64,000 bases of DNA from NCBI RefSeq assembly GCF_001294535.1, contig NZ_LGIC01000077.1, positions 1 to 64,000 on the forward strand, in the 5' to 3' direction. The translations under genes were made by a program, and so were the position numbers. This DNA is from Cypionkella psychrotolerans. GTDB lineage: Bacteria; Pseudomonadota; Alphaproteobacteria; Rhodobacterales; Rhodobacteraceae. Shown here piece by piece: positions 35,246 to 44,315 of this stretch. How positions within the stretch are numbered: position 1 is the stretch's first letter; every line of letters starts with the position of its first letter. The notes under the pieces were generated by a model. That model was not told the origin of the DNA and searched no databases. It was given only the letters and a program-made list of their open reading frames with translations.

Positions 35246-35519
35246 CTGGTTGCCGCCCTTGGTGCAAGTCGCTTTTGACCTGTCGTGGTTGGTGATCGAA
35301 TGCGTTCTTCTCTCAGGCCTTTTGGATTGCGGCCGTTCAAGAAGCCGCTGGCCAGGATGGTGATCTGCGGATCAGGTCCATATCTTCTGCAAGAGCTTTT
35401 CGGCTCAAGAATGACGTCTGGTTTTCCCGATCCAGATCTTTTCGATCATTGCGCCCATTCAGGTCATCGACTTCTCACACCTCCTTCACCGACACTAGCT
35501 CACATGGGGTTTGTAACCC
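35246..35519 (-). ncRNA. Candidate bridge/seek RNA region of IS110 element A
   Basis: The 274 bp between the transposase stop and the element end contain no gene, yet align in blocks with the equivalent region of element B (34204-34475), for example the TGCAAGT block near the end and a CTGCGGATCAGG-like block near 35375. IS1111-group elements are known to encode their target-guiding RNA in this 3' non-coding region. A small GGGTT/AACCC hairpin lies next to the stop codon. No RNA ends can be given from sequence. Confidence 0.45.
35248..35259 (+). repeat. Subterminal inverted repeat of IS110 element A (tnp-distal end)
   Basis: GGTTGCCGCCCT, exact reverse complement of 36615-36626. Confidence 0.8.
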
Positions 35520-36548
35520 TCATGCAGAAACCGCTCGCGCCGGATCTCGATAGTCTTCGTGCTTTGTCATCATTGCCCAGATTGCCCGTGCCATCTTGTT
35601 GGCCAGCGCGATGGCGACCAGCATGAGGGGCGTTCGATGGAGTAGGCGTGCCAGCCATGAGTCCTGATGGATCGACTTTCGGGCCAACACTGTCAGACGC
35701 GACATGGCACCGATGATCAGCAGATATCTGATGTCAGTCTGGCCGGCTTTCGAGATGCGTCCCAAGCGTTCCTTCCCGCCAGAGGAGTATTGGCGCGGCA
35801 CGAGGCCGAGCCAGGCCGCAAAGTCTCGCCCGCGCTTGAAGCTGTCCATAGGTGGAGCAAAGCTGCTGATGGCCAACGCGGTCTGTGGCCCCACGCCAGG
35901 CATCGTCTGCAGTCGACGCGCTGTATCATTTGCCCCGGCAAAAGACCGGGCTTTTGTCGTTTTCGCTTCGATCCGCGCTGTCTGCTCAGATATCTGTTCA
36001 AGCAAATCATGGCACTCCTCGCGCATCAGCGCCGGCAGATCGCTGGCAGGATCTGCGAGGACAGCTTCGATCCGCCTGAGGTGCGCGATACCTTTCGGAA
36101 AGACATGACCAAATTCATATAGCACCGAACGCAGAGCGTTCACGAGTTCGGTGCGCTGATGAAGAAGCCGTTCGCGTGCGCGGAAAAGCACCGCACAGGC
36201 TTGCTGATCTTCCGACTTCGGCTCGACAAAACGCATCTCGGGACGCTGTGCAGCCACGACGATCGCCTCGGCGTCAGCAGCATCGTTTTTCTGCCGCTTC
36301 ACGAAAGGTCGGACATATTGCGGCGCGATCAACCGGACCTCGTGGCCAAGCTTGACCATCTCGCGCGCCCAGTAGCTCGCGCTGCCACAGGCCTCCAGCA
36401 CCACGACGGCAGGTTCGTGCTTCGCCATGAAATCCCGAAATTGGACCCGCGTCACCTTCTTGCGAAACTTCAAGTGCCCGGCCATGCTGGCCACATGAAG
36501 CTGGAAGACGCTCTTTGCCAGATCCACACCGATCATTGTATCCTTCAT
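35520..36548 (-). CDS. IS110-family transposase/recombinase A, intact
   Basis: A 342-residue RuvC-like DEDD recombinase. The catalytic residues are Asp9 (IGVDLAK), Glu52 (VVLEACGSA), Asp89 and Asp92 (QKNDAADAEA). The C-terminal domain has MPGVGPQTALAISSFAP and AWLGLVPRQYSSGGK, with the conserved serine. I start at the ATG at 36548; a longer frame to 36584 lies in the element end. No stop or frameshift, so it may be active. Confidence 0.92.
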   Translation of the reverse strand: MKDTMIGVDLAKSVFQLHVASMAGHLKFRKKVTRVQFRDFMAKHEPAVVVLEACGSASYWAREMVKLGHEVRLIAPQYVRPFVKRQKNDAADAEAIVVAAQRPEMRFVEPKSEDQQACAVLFRARERLLHQRTELVNALRSVLYEFGHVFPKGIAHLRRIEAVLADPASDLPALMREECHDLLEQISEQTARIEAKTTKARSFAGANDTARRLQTMPGVGPQTALAISSFAPPMDSFKRGRDFAAWLGLVPRQYSSGGKERLGRISKAGQTDIRYLLIIGAMSRLTVLARKSIHQDSWLARLLHRTPLMLVAIALANKMARAIWAMMTKHEDYRDPARAVSA

Positions 36549-36614
36549 TTGCCGTCCTCTCCTTTGCGTGGCGTTGAACACCACAACCTTGGCACATTGC
36601 GATGCCGTCTGGGG

Positions 36615-36626
36615 AGGGCGGCAACC
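36615..36626 (-). repeat. Subterminal inverted repeat of IS110 element A (tnp-proximal end)
   Basis: AGGGCGGCAACC, exact partner of 35248-35259, located 7 bp inside the element end. Confidence 0.8.
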
Positions 36627-36881
36627 ATCCCATCTTCTGACGCTTGACGAATGGCTTCACGTAGACCGGCGGGATCAAGCGCACGGAATGGCCAAGCTTC
36701 TCGAGTTCGCGCCATCAACAGAGCCCTTCGCATCTCTACTCAGACTTGACACACATTATGCCCAAAATGTCGTCACTATTCACCAATAATTATGCATTTT
36801 CACAAAAATGCCAAACACTTTCGTCTGCGCCGTCCGTCAGACTACTGACAACACTCCCTTGAAAAGAAGAAGGAAACTTTC

Positions 36882-37961
36882 ATGTCTTTCAGCAAAGTCG
36901 CGGTCCTAGGTCTTGGCAAGGTCGGTCATCTAGCTGCCGAACTTTTGGCGAATGCCGGCTTTCAGGTGACGGGTATCGACGCCCGCCCGATCACAGCCCC
37001 CTTTACCACCAAAACGGTTGATTTGGCCAATAAAGCCGACCTTGCCGCTATTTTGAAAGGGCAAGACGCCGTGCTATCCTGCCTGCCGTTTCATTTGAAC
37101 ATCGGGGTTTCAAGTATCGCACATGGGCTTGGGCTGCATTACTTCGATTTGACCGAAGACGTGCCTACCACACGGCATATCCAAGAATTAAGCAAAACCT
37201 CCAAGGGTTTGATGGCGCCACAATGCGGCCTTGCGCCGGGGTTTGTCGGCATTGTTGCGGCAGATCTTGCCAACCAGTTTGAAAAACTCCGCTCGATCCG
37301 ACTGCGCGTTGGCGCTCTGCCGCAAAACCCCACAGGGCATTTGGGCTATGCGTTCAACTGGTCGCCTGAAGGTGTGGTCAACGAGTATCTCAACGATTGC
37401 GAGGTCATTGAAGAAGGTGTTCTAAAATCTGTTTCCGCAATGGAATGGCTGGAGACAATCTACGTCGATGGCATGGGGCTTGAGGCTTTTACCACATCGG
37501 GCGGCCTTGGCACGATGTGCGAAACCTACGCCGACCGGATTGAAAACCTTGATTATAAAACCATGCGGTATCCGGGCCATATGAAGTTGATGAATTTCTT
37601 CTTTCACGAACTTCTGATGCGCGAAAACCGCGCTGAGGCTGGGCGGATTCTGACCAATGCTAAGCCGCCGGTTGACGATGATGTAGTCTATGTCCACGTT
37701 GCCGCCGAAGGCTGGACTGATGGGTCGCTTCGCCGCAAGGAATTTGTGCGTGCCTATTATCCGTTGGAAATTGCGGGAAAAAGCCGCACCGCGATTGCTT
37801 GGACAACATCGGCGTCGGTGGTGGCGGTGATCGAGATGGTCAGGGCTGGCGCCTTGCCGCAGCAGGGCTTTCTTAAACAGGAAGAAATCCCGTTTGCGCC
37901 GTATCTGGCCACCGAAACCGGCAATTACTACAACATAGGGCACAAAAGACGCCACGCATAG
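36882..37961 (+). CDS. Saccharopine-dehydrogenase-family NAD(P)-binding oxidoreductase
   Basis: A 359-residue protein with an N-terminal Rossmann fold (KVAVLGLGKVGHLAAELLAN) and a C-terminal saccharopine dehydrogenase domain (APQCGLAPGFVGIVAADLA, then GHMKLMNFF). This family includes L-lysine 6-dehydrogenase, saccharopine reductase and carboxynorspermidine synthase; the length and GLAPGF motif resemble lysine dehydrogenase-like members. The ATG follows an AAGAAGGAAA site. It stands alone between IS elements and relics, so its pathway is unclear; a role in amino-acid turnover fits the region. Confidence 0.8.
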   Translation: MSFSKVAVLGLGKVGHLAAELLANAGFQVTGIDARPITAPFTTKTVDLANKADLAAILKGQDAVLSCLPFHLNIGVSSIAHGLGLHYFDLTEDVPTTRHIQELSKTSKGLMAPQCGLAPGFVGIVAADLANQFEKLRSIRLRVGALPQNPTGHLGYAFNWSPEGVVNEYLNDCEVIEEGVLKSVSAMEWLETIYVDGMGLEAFTTSGGLGTMCETYADRIENLDYKTMRYPGHMKLMNFFFHELLMRENRAEAGRILTNAKPPVDDDVVYVHVAAEGWTDGSLRRKEFVRAYYPLEIAGKSRTAIAWTTSASVVAVIEMVRAGALPQQGFLKQEEIPFAPYLATETGNYYNIGHKRRHA

Positions 37962-38018
37962 GCGGTTCAAGGGTTTTGCGGTCGATCGGAAAGTTAAGCA
38001 GGACGGCAAGCGTGAAGG

Positions 38019-38208
38019 AGCCGATGATCCGCTGCTACGAGTAAATCCGCCTGTAGCCAGAACCCGATCACAGCATTGAAACCCGCGGCTTTAGGGCAGC
38101 GAGGAGATGAGCCGCTTCTTCTTCATCCGCAACGCCATCGATCTAGGGTTTGCGCTGGAACCCATCCGCGACATGACGCTTTTGTCGCGTTCGCCCGCTC
38201 AATCGTGA
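38019..38208 (+). pseudogene. MerR-family regulator N-terminal relic
   Basis: The pattern of a MerR DNA-binding domain is still visible: MIRCYE, then interrupted codons, then SRFFFIRNAIDLGFALEPIR. Several stops and shifts break it and the effector domain is gone. Confidence 0.5.
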
Positions 38209-38589
38209 GCAGCAGCAGACTAGATCGCCAAGGTACCAGAACTAGGGTCAGGTTTCGGTAGCGGGGACGTCTCAGGCAAGCGATTTTTGACATAGACATC
38301 CGACTGCCTGATTGCGGATTTGATCACAGTTTCTTTCTGAGCCGTACTACTTATTGCTGCTGTCTTCGCCTAAGATCACCCTGGGTGCATGCTTCGGTCC
38401 GTGGTCAGCGCGATGGCTGCGAACATGATGCTGGTTCAAATGCTGTTCCGATGTGCCCATCTCATAGGCGTGCTCAATGTTGGTCCGAAACAGTCCGGGG
38501 CACGACATCATTGGAACCACGTCCCTAGAGGACCTCGAAGGCCTGGAGTCAGGCTGGCGACGGCAGGGAACGCAATTGTTTAGACCGCA

Positions 38590-38905
38590 TGAGCCACGGC
38601 AGTGGCTGATCGGAAGTCTGTGTAATCAACCAACATCCGGTGCAGGATCACCCCGATACGCCGGGCTAGCGCGATCATGGCGCGCTTACCACCACGACGA
38701 TGGGCTACCTACGCTGCCCATGTTCTCAGCCACGTCGAACGCCCGCGCTGCAACATCACGGCCGCAGCCCGACACAGCGCGCGACGGAGGTTGACATCAC
38801 CTACTTTGGTAGTGCCGCCGGAGACATCGCGTTCGCCCGACTGGTTGCGCGAGGACATCATGCCGACCCACGGGCCAACATTCTTGGAAGATGTAACGAG
38901 ACGAG
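38590..38905 (-). pseudogene. IS110-family transposase C-terminal relic (different lineage)
   Basis: Minus-strand reading gives QSGERDVSGGTTKVGDVNLR, then RALCRAAAVMLQRGRSTWLR, then KRAMIALARRIGVILHRM, the C-terminal part of another IS110-type transposase. At least one stop interrupts it. It is not a copy of elements A or B. The flanking 38209-38589 and 38906-38963 hold nothing I can identify. Confidence 0.65.
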
Positions 38906-38963
38906 GCTGAAACCGACTTGATGTGCATTTCTCAAGCCCTGACGCCTTTTGAAATTAACCGTT

Positions 38964-40266
38964 TCAGGTTGGACTAAAAGCTTGATAGGCTGTTAGGAAG
39001 ATCTGGTTCTCGGCAGGGTTGCCCAATGTCATATGTGGGTATTTTGCACGCAATCCCTCAAATTGCCGTTGCGCCTGTTGCAGAGCCGCAGTCATGTCCA
39101 TCCCAGCGACTTGGCCTAAATACATTGACAATCTGCCATCGACAAAAGCCACGCGCGTGACCCGACCGCTGGCGTCCAGAACAAGCATTCGGATCGGTAC
39201 ATCAGGGCATCGGCAATATCAAAAACGGCGATATCGGCCATTGCTCCAACCGCGATCCGCCCCAGATCGGGCCTGCGCAGCGCCGCTGCAGATGCTCGGG
39301 TGCAGTTTCGGTCTGGGTATCGTCTGCAATTCGGGCCATCGTTACGCCATGATCGACGTAACGCTGCAGGTCAGTATCGGTCGCGACTGTGGCATGAGGG
39401 GCGATCAGTTGATCGGACAATGCGCCAAATCCGGCCAGCCATTTTGGCGCAGTGGTGTCGTGAAGGGCGGCCACCGTATCGCGCTCCATTTCGCCTTGCG
39501 CAATACGCAGGCGGACCGGAACATCCAGACCACGCGCGGTATCCATGATGACGACAAGCAGAGCCATGGCGCAGGTTTTCACGAGGTCAGGGGCCAGCAT
39601 GCCTTGGATCAGCCCGTCATGTCGGCCTGCTTGATCCTGCACAAATTTGGTGGCCTCCTCCAACCCGGTAAAACCGCGCGCCTCGTCAAAGCGGGGCTCT
39701 ATCTTGCCCGGTGCGGTCAAACCATGCCCCCTGACCGATAGGTCGGACCAAGCCAGGCGCGCAAGCCAAGCTGCCCCGCCGCATCCGCCGCCGCCACGAA
39801 CTCGGCCGGTGTTTCTCCCCAAGCGCGGTAAAACAACGAAGCGACAAGCATAGCCGAGGTGGCGCCGTTGCAGAGGAGCTGGGCAAAGCTATAGCGTTTT
39901 TGAAAGGCCAGTTCTTCGGGTAAATACATCTCATAGGGGCCGCTCGCTATCGACGTAGGATTGCGGCCAAACCCTGCCCTTTGCCCAACCCGGACCGCAG
40001 AAAACACCCAATGTCGTGGTATCAAGGTCTGACAACGCATCCAGATCAATGAAGCTCGGTTATATCAACACATCCCTCAGATCGAGCCGCCGTGCCACTT
40101 CGCCTTCAAACCGCGGGCCAACATAGAGGATACGGTCATGCTCGATCACCACTTCGCCGTTTTCCAAAAACCGGTGAACGCCACTTTGATTGGTCACAAT
40201 CCAACAAGCGGATAGCGCGGTGCGGCCGGATGGGCGCAGGCCAAGCGTCAAATTGGCAAGCGTCAT
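38964..40266 (-). pseudogene. Amidohydrolase-family protein, multiply broken
   Basis: The gene starts well: GAGGGA upstream of the ATG at 40266 and an amidohydrolase-type N terminus (LENGEVVIEHDRILYVGPRFEG). It then breaks near 40060 where the expected IDLDALSDLDTTTLG is read in another frame, continues through SGPYEMYLPEELAFQKRYSF and LRAWLGPTYRSG, breaks again near 39720, and ends with LVLDASGRVTRVAFVDG. At least three frame changes are needed. Divergent from the PuuD-like gene, so probably once part of the same peptide/amide regulon. Confidence 0.75.
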
Positions 40267-40392
40267 TATGTCCCTCTTAATCTGCGTTCCCGAAAATTTG
40301 ACAGCCCCGCCTTGTGGCGTCAATCCAGCAGCCATGTTGACCCAGAAAATCGCCTCAGCTAGCACTTAGGAACATGGCTTTGGAGGGGAGAA

Positions 40393-41136
40393 ATGGTTCC
40401 GTTGATTGGCGTCACAAGTTATGGTCGGTTGGAAAAAACAGTCATAAACCCGCCGGATACTGCGCATTATCTAGTTGCCGCAACCTATGTAGATGCCGTG
40501 CGTTACGCAGGCGGTGCGCCAATTGTTCTACCGGGGGAAGAGCCACATTTGGCACGTTGGCTAGATGTGTTGGACGGGATTGTGTTTTCGGGTGGCTGCG
40601 ATTTGGACCCCACGCTTTTTGGCGGCAACGCGCAGCACCCCGCCCTGGACGGTGCCCACGCCGATCGTGATCGTGCCGACCTTGCACTTGCCCATGCCGT
40701 GATCGCGCGGGGCCTGCCTGCCCTGTTCATTTGTCGCGGGATTCAGGTCTTGAACGTAGCCTTGGGCGGCACTTTGCATGAACACATCGACGATCCGAAC
40801 GCCCTGCACCAAACTCCAAAGGGCGCTGCTGCTTTTTGGGCGCGCGAACGGGTAGAAATTGCCAAAGGCACCGCCCTGTCAACGCTGCTGGGGCGAAAGG
40901 ACATGACGGTTTCCTCTTCGCATCACCAAGCTATCGCGACATTGGCGCCCGCCTTGCGCATTGCCGCCACGGCGAGCGATGGGGTGATTGAGGCTGTCGA
41001 GTTGGACGGCCATCCTTTCCTTTTGGGCGTCCAGTGGCACCCCGAGGTAGACATGGCGAAGGATCCGATCCAACGATCCCTGTTTGACGGGTTTATCGCC
41101 GCTGCATCCGCCCACGCTGACAGGAAAAGCCAATGA
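40393..41136 (+). CDS. Gamma-glutamyl-GABA hydrolase-like class I amidotransferase (PuuD/GGH family)
   Basis: A 247-residue peptidase C26 family hydrolase that cleaves gamma-glutamyl amides. The catalytic Cys114 lies in LFICRGIQVLN, and the His-Glu pair is in VQWHPEVD. The oxyanion region reads FSGGCDLDP, as in PuuD. GGAGGGGAG precedes the ATG. Its stop overlaps the start of the proline iminopeptidase gene, forming a three-gene operon of amide hydrolases. Confidence 0.88.
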   Translation: MVPLIGVTSYGRLEKTVINPPDTAHYLVAATYVDAVRYAGGAPIVLPGEEPHLARWLDVLDGIVFSGGCDLDPTLFGGNAQHPALDGAHADRDRADLALAHAVIARGLPALFICRGIQVLNVALGGTLHEHIDDPNALHQTPKGAAAFWARERVEIAKGTALSTLLGRKDMTVSSSHHQAIATLAPALRIAATASDGVIEAVELDGHPFLLGVQWHPEVDMAKDPIQRSLFDGFIAAASAHADRKSQ

Positions 41137-42086
41137 CCCTCCACCCTCTTTACCCGCCGATTGAAACCTATGCGACGGGGATAATCGATGTCGGCGATGG
41201 CGACATGGTTCGGTATGAGGCTTGCGGTACCAAAAGCGCGACCCCAGCCGTGGTGCTGCATGGCGGGCCGAGCGGCAGTATGACCGCAACCCAACGACGG
41301 TTCTTTGACCCTGCCCGCTACGGCGTTTTTTTGTTTGATCAACGCGGTTGCGGCGGCTCCACTCGCCACGCGGGCCTCACGGCGAATATAACTTGGCATC
41401 TGGTGGCCGATATTGAACGCCTGCGCAACTTGTGCGGGGGCGAAAAATGGGTGGTGTTTGGCGGCTCGTGGGGGTCCACGCTTGCGCTGGCCTATGTGCA
41501 GAGCTATCCCGACCGGATGTCAGCGCTCATCTTGCGCGGCATCTACACCTTGACCAAAGCCGAACTTGCGTGGATTTACCAGCACGGAGTGTTGCAGATG
41601 TTTCCCGACAAATGGGCCGCGTATCAGGCCACCATTCCTGCCGAGGAACACGACGACATGATCGCGGCCTATCACCACCGTTTGACGCGCGGCGACTTGG
41701 CAGCACAGCAAACGGCAGCGCTGGCATGGACCCGGTGGGAGGCTGGCACCGTCACCCTGCTGTCTGACCCCGCGCTGAGCAGTGAACTTGCTGGCCCTGC
41801 CCTTGCATTGGCTTTTGCGCGGCTGGAAAATCACTATTTCACCTATGATTGCTGGCTTAAAGAAGGGCAGATGATCGCCAATGCCCATTTGATGCAGGGC
41901 ATTCCCGGCGTCATTGTGCATGGGCGATATGACATGCCCTGCCTGGCGCACTATGCCTATGATTTGCACCGCGCATGCCTCGAGGCGAATTTGCCCCTGA
42001 TCGAAGGGGCGAGCCATTCGGCAACCGAACCCTTCATTCTTGACGCGTTGATAGCGGCAAGTGACCAATTTGTGGGAATAAAATGA
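41133..42086 (+). CDS. pip: Proline iminopeptidase (alpha/beta hydrolase, peptidase S33)
   Basis: A 317-residue S33 hydrolase that releases N-terminal proline. The nucleophile Ser112 is in FGGSWGSTLALA, the oxyanion segment is VLHGGPSGS, the Asp is in VHGRYDMPC and the His in EGASHSATE. The WxxWE segment of the cap that binds the free N terminus reads ALAWTRWEAG. Overlaps both neighbours by 4 bp. The HGGPG motif has Ser in place of the last Gly, a small deviation. Confidence 0.9.
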   Translation: MTLHPLYPPIETYATGIIDVGDGDMVRYEACGTKSATPAVVLHGGPSGSMTATQRRFFDPARYGVFLFDQRGCGGSTRHAGLTANITWHLVADIERLRNLCGGEKWVVFGGSWGSTLALAYVQSYPDRMSALILRGIYTLTKAELAWIYQHGVLQMFPDKWAAYQATIPAEEHDDMIAAYHHRLTRGDLAAQQTAALAWTRWEAGTVTLLSDPALSSELAGPALALAFARLENHYFTYDCWLKEGQMIANAHLMQGIPGVIVHGRYDMPCLAHYAYDLHRACLEANLPLIEGASHSATEPFILDALIAASDQFVGIK

Positions 42087-43543
42087 CCCAAAGCTATGAC
42101 CTGATTTTGCACGATGTCACCTTATATGACGGCACTGGCGGGCCCGCGCGCGTGGCAAGCGTAGCGGTTGCAAAAGGGCGGATCGCACTTATCGCCGACA
42201 GCCTCTCAGCCCCCGCGCTTTCTGAGGTGGACGGCACCGGACTTTCCCTGTCGCCGGGGTTTATCGACGTTCACACCCACGACGATCGCGCGGTATTGGC
42301 GACCGATATGGCGGCGAAACTAACCCAAGGTGTGACGACCGTGGTAGTCGGCAATTGCGGTATCTCGCTTGGCCCTTTGCCGGGGCAACGCGCCGTTGTG
42401 CCACCGTTGGACCTGATCGCCCGCGGGCCGGGCGATTTGTTCGCCCGCTTTGGCGATTATCTGCAAGCTGTCACCGATGCCGGCCCTGCAGTTAATATGG
42501 TGGCCCTGGTCGGCCATTCCACCCTTCGCTTAGCCTGCATGGACAGACTTGACCGCGCCGCCACTACAAATGAAGCGCATGCCATGCGTGGACTGCTAGA
42601 CCAAGCGCTGAACGACGGCGCCATTGGTCTGTCAACCGGGCTATATTATCAACCCGCCCACGCCGCATCACTGGCGGAACTGCTGACCGTGGCCGAGCCC
42701 CTTGCTCGATATAACGGCCTGTACACCACTCACCTGCGGGATGAGGCGGACGGTGTTCTGGACGCGATGGAAGAAGCGTTTGAAATTGGGAGGGGGGTGG
42801 ATGTGCCCGTGGTGTTGTCACATCACAAAGTTACCGACGAACGCAATCGGGGCCGAACAGCGATCACACTGCCAGTCATTGCGGCGCGCGCGGCAGAGCA
42901 ACCTGTGACGCTGGACGTCTATCCCTATAACGCGTCCTCCACCGTGCTGGAGGCGAAACGCGCCACCGAAGTTGAGCGGATCATCATCACCTGGTCCAAG
43001 GCGCGGCCCGATTTGGCCGGACGCGAATTGGCCGACATCGCCGCGGAAATGGGCTGTAGCCGCCCCGAGGCGGTGGCCCGTTTGCAACCCGCTGGTGCCG
43101 TCTATTTTTCGATGGCCGAAGAAGACGTGCGCCGCGTGTTGCAGTTCCCGTTGACGATGGTCGGGTCAGACGGTCTGCCACATGATGTGCGCCCGCACCC
43201 CCGCCTTTGGGGCACCTTCCCACGCGTCTTGGGCCACTATGTCCGTGAGGTCGGCTTGTTCGGTTTGGCAGAGGCATTGCGCCGCATGACCACCCTGCCC
43301 GCTGCCCGGTTTGGTCTGAACGGTCGTGGCGTGCTGCGAGAAGGGGCCTGTGCCGATCTGGTGTTGTTTGATCCAAAAACCATCGCGGACGTCGCTGATT
43401 TCGCGGCGCCGACCCAACCTTCGGCGGGCATTCGTTCCGTCTGGGTCAATGGTCAAGAGGCCTGCCGCGACGGCGTCGTCACGGGCGCGCGCGCGGGCCG
43501 TGTGTTGCGGAATAGTGATCTTGCGCCAAAGGATTTTAGCTAA
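42083..43543 (+). CDS. N-acyl-D-amino-acid deacylase (D-aminoacylase)
   Basis: A 486-residue amidohydrolase that removes acyl groups from D-amino acids. The zinc-binding HTHDD (His64, His66) follows SPGFIDV, the metal-bridging Cys is in VVVGNCGISLGPLPG, and the STGLYYQPA, HLRDE and SHHK segments are as in D-aminoacylases. The DGLPHDVRPHPRLWGTFPR stretch is also a hallmark. Third gene of the operon; its last 8 bp overlap the convergent unknown gene. This is one of the strongest indications that D-amino-acid derivatives are used here. Confidence 0.9.
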   Translation: MTQSYDLILHDVTLYDGTGGPARVASVAVAKGRIALIADSLSAPALSEVDGTGLSLSPGFIDVHTHDDRAVLATDMAAKLTQGVTTVVVGNCGISLGPLPGQRAVVPPLDLIARGPGDLFARFGDYLQAVTDAGPAVNMVALVGHSTLRLACMDRLDRAATTNEAHAMRGLLDQALNDGAIGLSTGLYYQPAHAASLAELLTVAEPLARYNGLYTTHLRDEADGVLDAMEEAFEIGRGVDVPVVLSHHKVTDERNRGRTAITLPVIAARAAEQPVTLDVYPYNASSTVLEAKRATEVERIIITWSKARPDLAGRELADIAAEMGCSRPEAVARLQPAGAVYFSMAEEDVRRVLQFPLTMVGSDGLPHDVRPHPRLWGTFPRVLGHYVREVGLFGLAEALRRMTTLPAARFGLNGRGVLREGACADLVLFDPKTIADVADFAAPTQPSAGIRSVWVNGQEACRDGVVTGARAGRVLRNSDLAPKDFS

Positions 43544-44168
43544 ACACCGCCATGCCTGCGCGTGCCACCTTTTCGGCAAGCCCCTGCTGCGGTTGGATGG
43601 AATTGTGCAGCACCGCTAGCCCCCAGCTCGGCCCCTGCAACATTGCTTGCCCGCGGTCCATGCGTCGCATAACCCGCACGGTTTCACGTAGTGCAAGCGC
43701 ATCATGTGACACCGCAATCAATCCCGCGTCCACCTCTGGGCTGGGGTCGATCACCTGTGCCAATGCCAGATCCGGGGCTTTCCCCGCCTCCAGCAAACGT
43801 AGCGCCGCGATGTTAAGTGGCACACCGTCCTCGCCTGCATGATCTGGCCGACGATGCCCCGTGACCAGCCCGCTCTGACCAACCGCCAAGTACTGCGATA
43901 GGGGCACCGCACGGTCTGGCCCGGAGGTGATGACGCCCGCAACCTGCGCCTGTGCCATAAGGCCCAACACCCCGTTTTCAACCCATTCGGAGCGAATGCA
44001 TTGCAAACCGCCGCGCTGGCATTCAAGCGTAAGCGGCCCCCCTGACAGAATTGCAGCAAAAACCGCAAAGCCCCCCACTTCACCGGCAGACTGTCGTTCT
44101 ACCTCTGCCCAAGCTGCCAAAACGGCGGCCCCTGCACTGGGGCCGTAGGCGCCAATCCCAATCGTCAT
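43536..44168 (-). CDS. Uncharacterised protein, possibly DUF6963/DUF1028-like
   Basis: A 210-residue protein beginning MTIGIGAYGPSAGAAVLAAW, an N terminus reminiscent of uncharacterised proteins encoded beside amidohydrolases (DUF6963-like); some features recall the DUF1028 group. I am not sure of the family. No signal peptide or membrane helix. The segment QRGGLQCIRSEWVENGVLGL and a repeated Gly-rich loop near SGPDRAVPLSQY suggest a compact enzyme fold. Convergent with D-aminoacylase and divergent from the amidohydrolase that leads the second transporter operon. Confidence 0.6.
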   Translation of the reverse strand: MTIGIGAYGPSAGAAVLAAWAEVERQSAGEVGGFAVFAAILSGGPLTLECQRGGLQCIRSEWVENGVLGLMAQAQVAGVITSGPDRAVPLSQYLAVGQSGLVTGHRRPDHAGEDGVPLNIAALRLLEAGKAPDLALAQVIDPSPEVDAGLIAVSHDALALRETVRVMRRMDRGQAMLQGPSWGLAVLHNSIQPQQGLAEKVARAGMAVFS

Positions 44169-44315
44169 TGCGGCACCCTACTGCGGTAAAAGTGCACATT
44201 CGGCTGAAAACGGAACCGCGATGAGAAACAACACTCCATCAGAATTTTCTCTTTGATTTTTAGGAATTAGCAACGCAGTATCATAAAAATTCTCCCCGTC
44301 CAAGGAAGCTTAGGA

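Larger units (their letters stand above)
35246..36633 (-). mobile_element. Intact IS110-family (IS1111-group) element A
   Basis: A 1388-bp element with a full-length transposase gene, subterminal 12-bp inverted repeats and a 274-bp non-coding 3' region. The repeats lie 2 bp and 7 bp inside the ends, the asymmetry known for the IS1111 group. It is flanked by CTTCT on both sides, which may be a shared core or a 5-bp duplication. It sits inside element B. Confidence 0.8.
34204..36705 (-). mobile_element. IS110-family (IS1111-group) element B, interrupted by element A
   Basis: The left end near 34204 (GGATGCCCCC then TTCGTGCAAG) resembles the left end of element A. The transposase gene runs leftward. 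Its N-terminal part is left only as the RELEKLGHSVRLIPPVYVKP segment with FVKRQK near 36634-36705, and the frame resumes with NDAADAEAI at 35240. Removing 35246-36633 rejoins FVKRQK to NDAADAEAI exactly. The right end beyond 36705 is lost. Confidence 0.8.
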
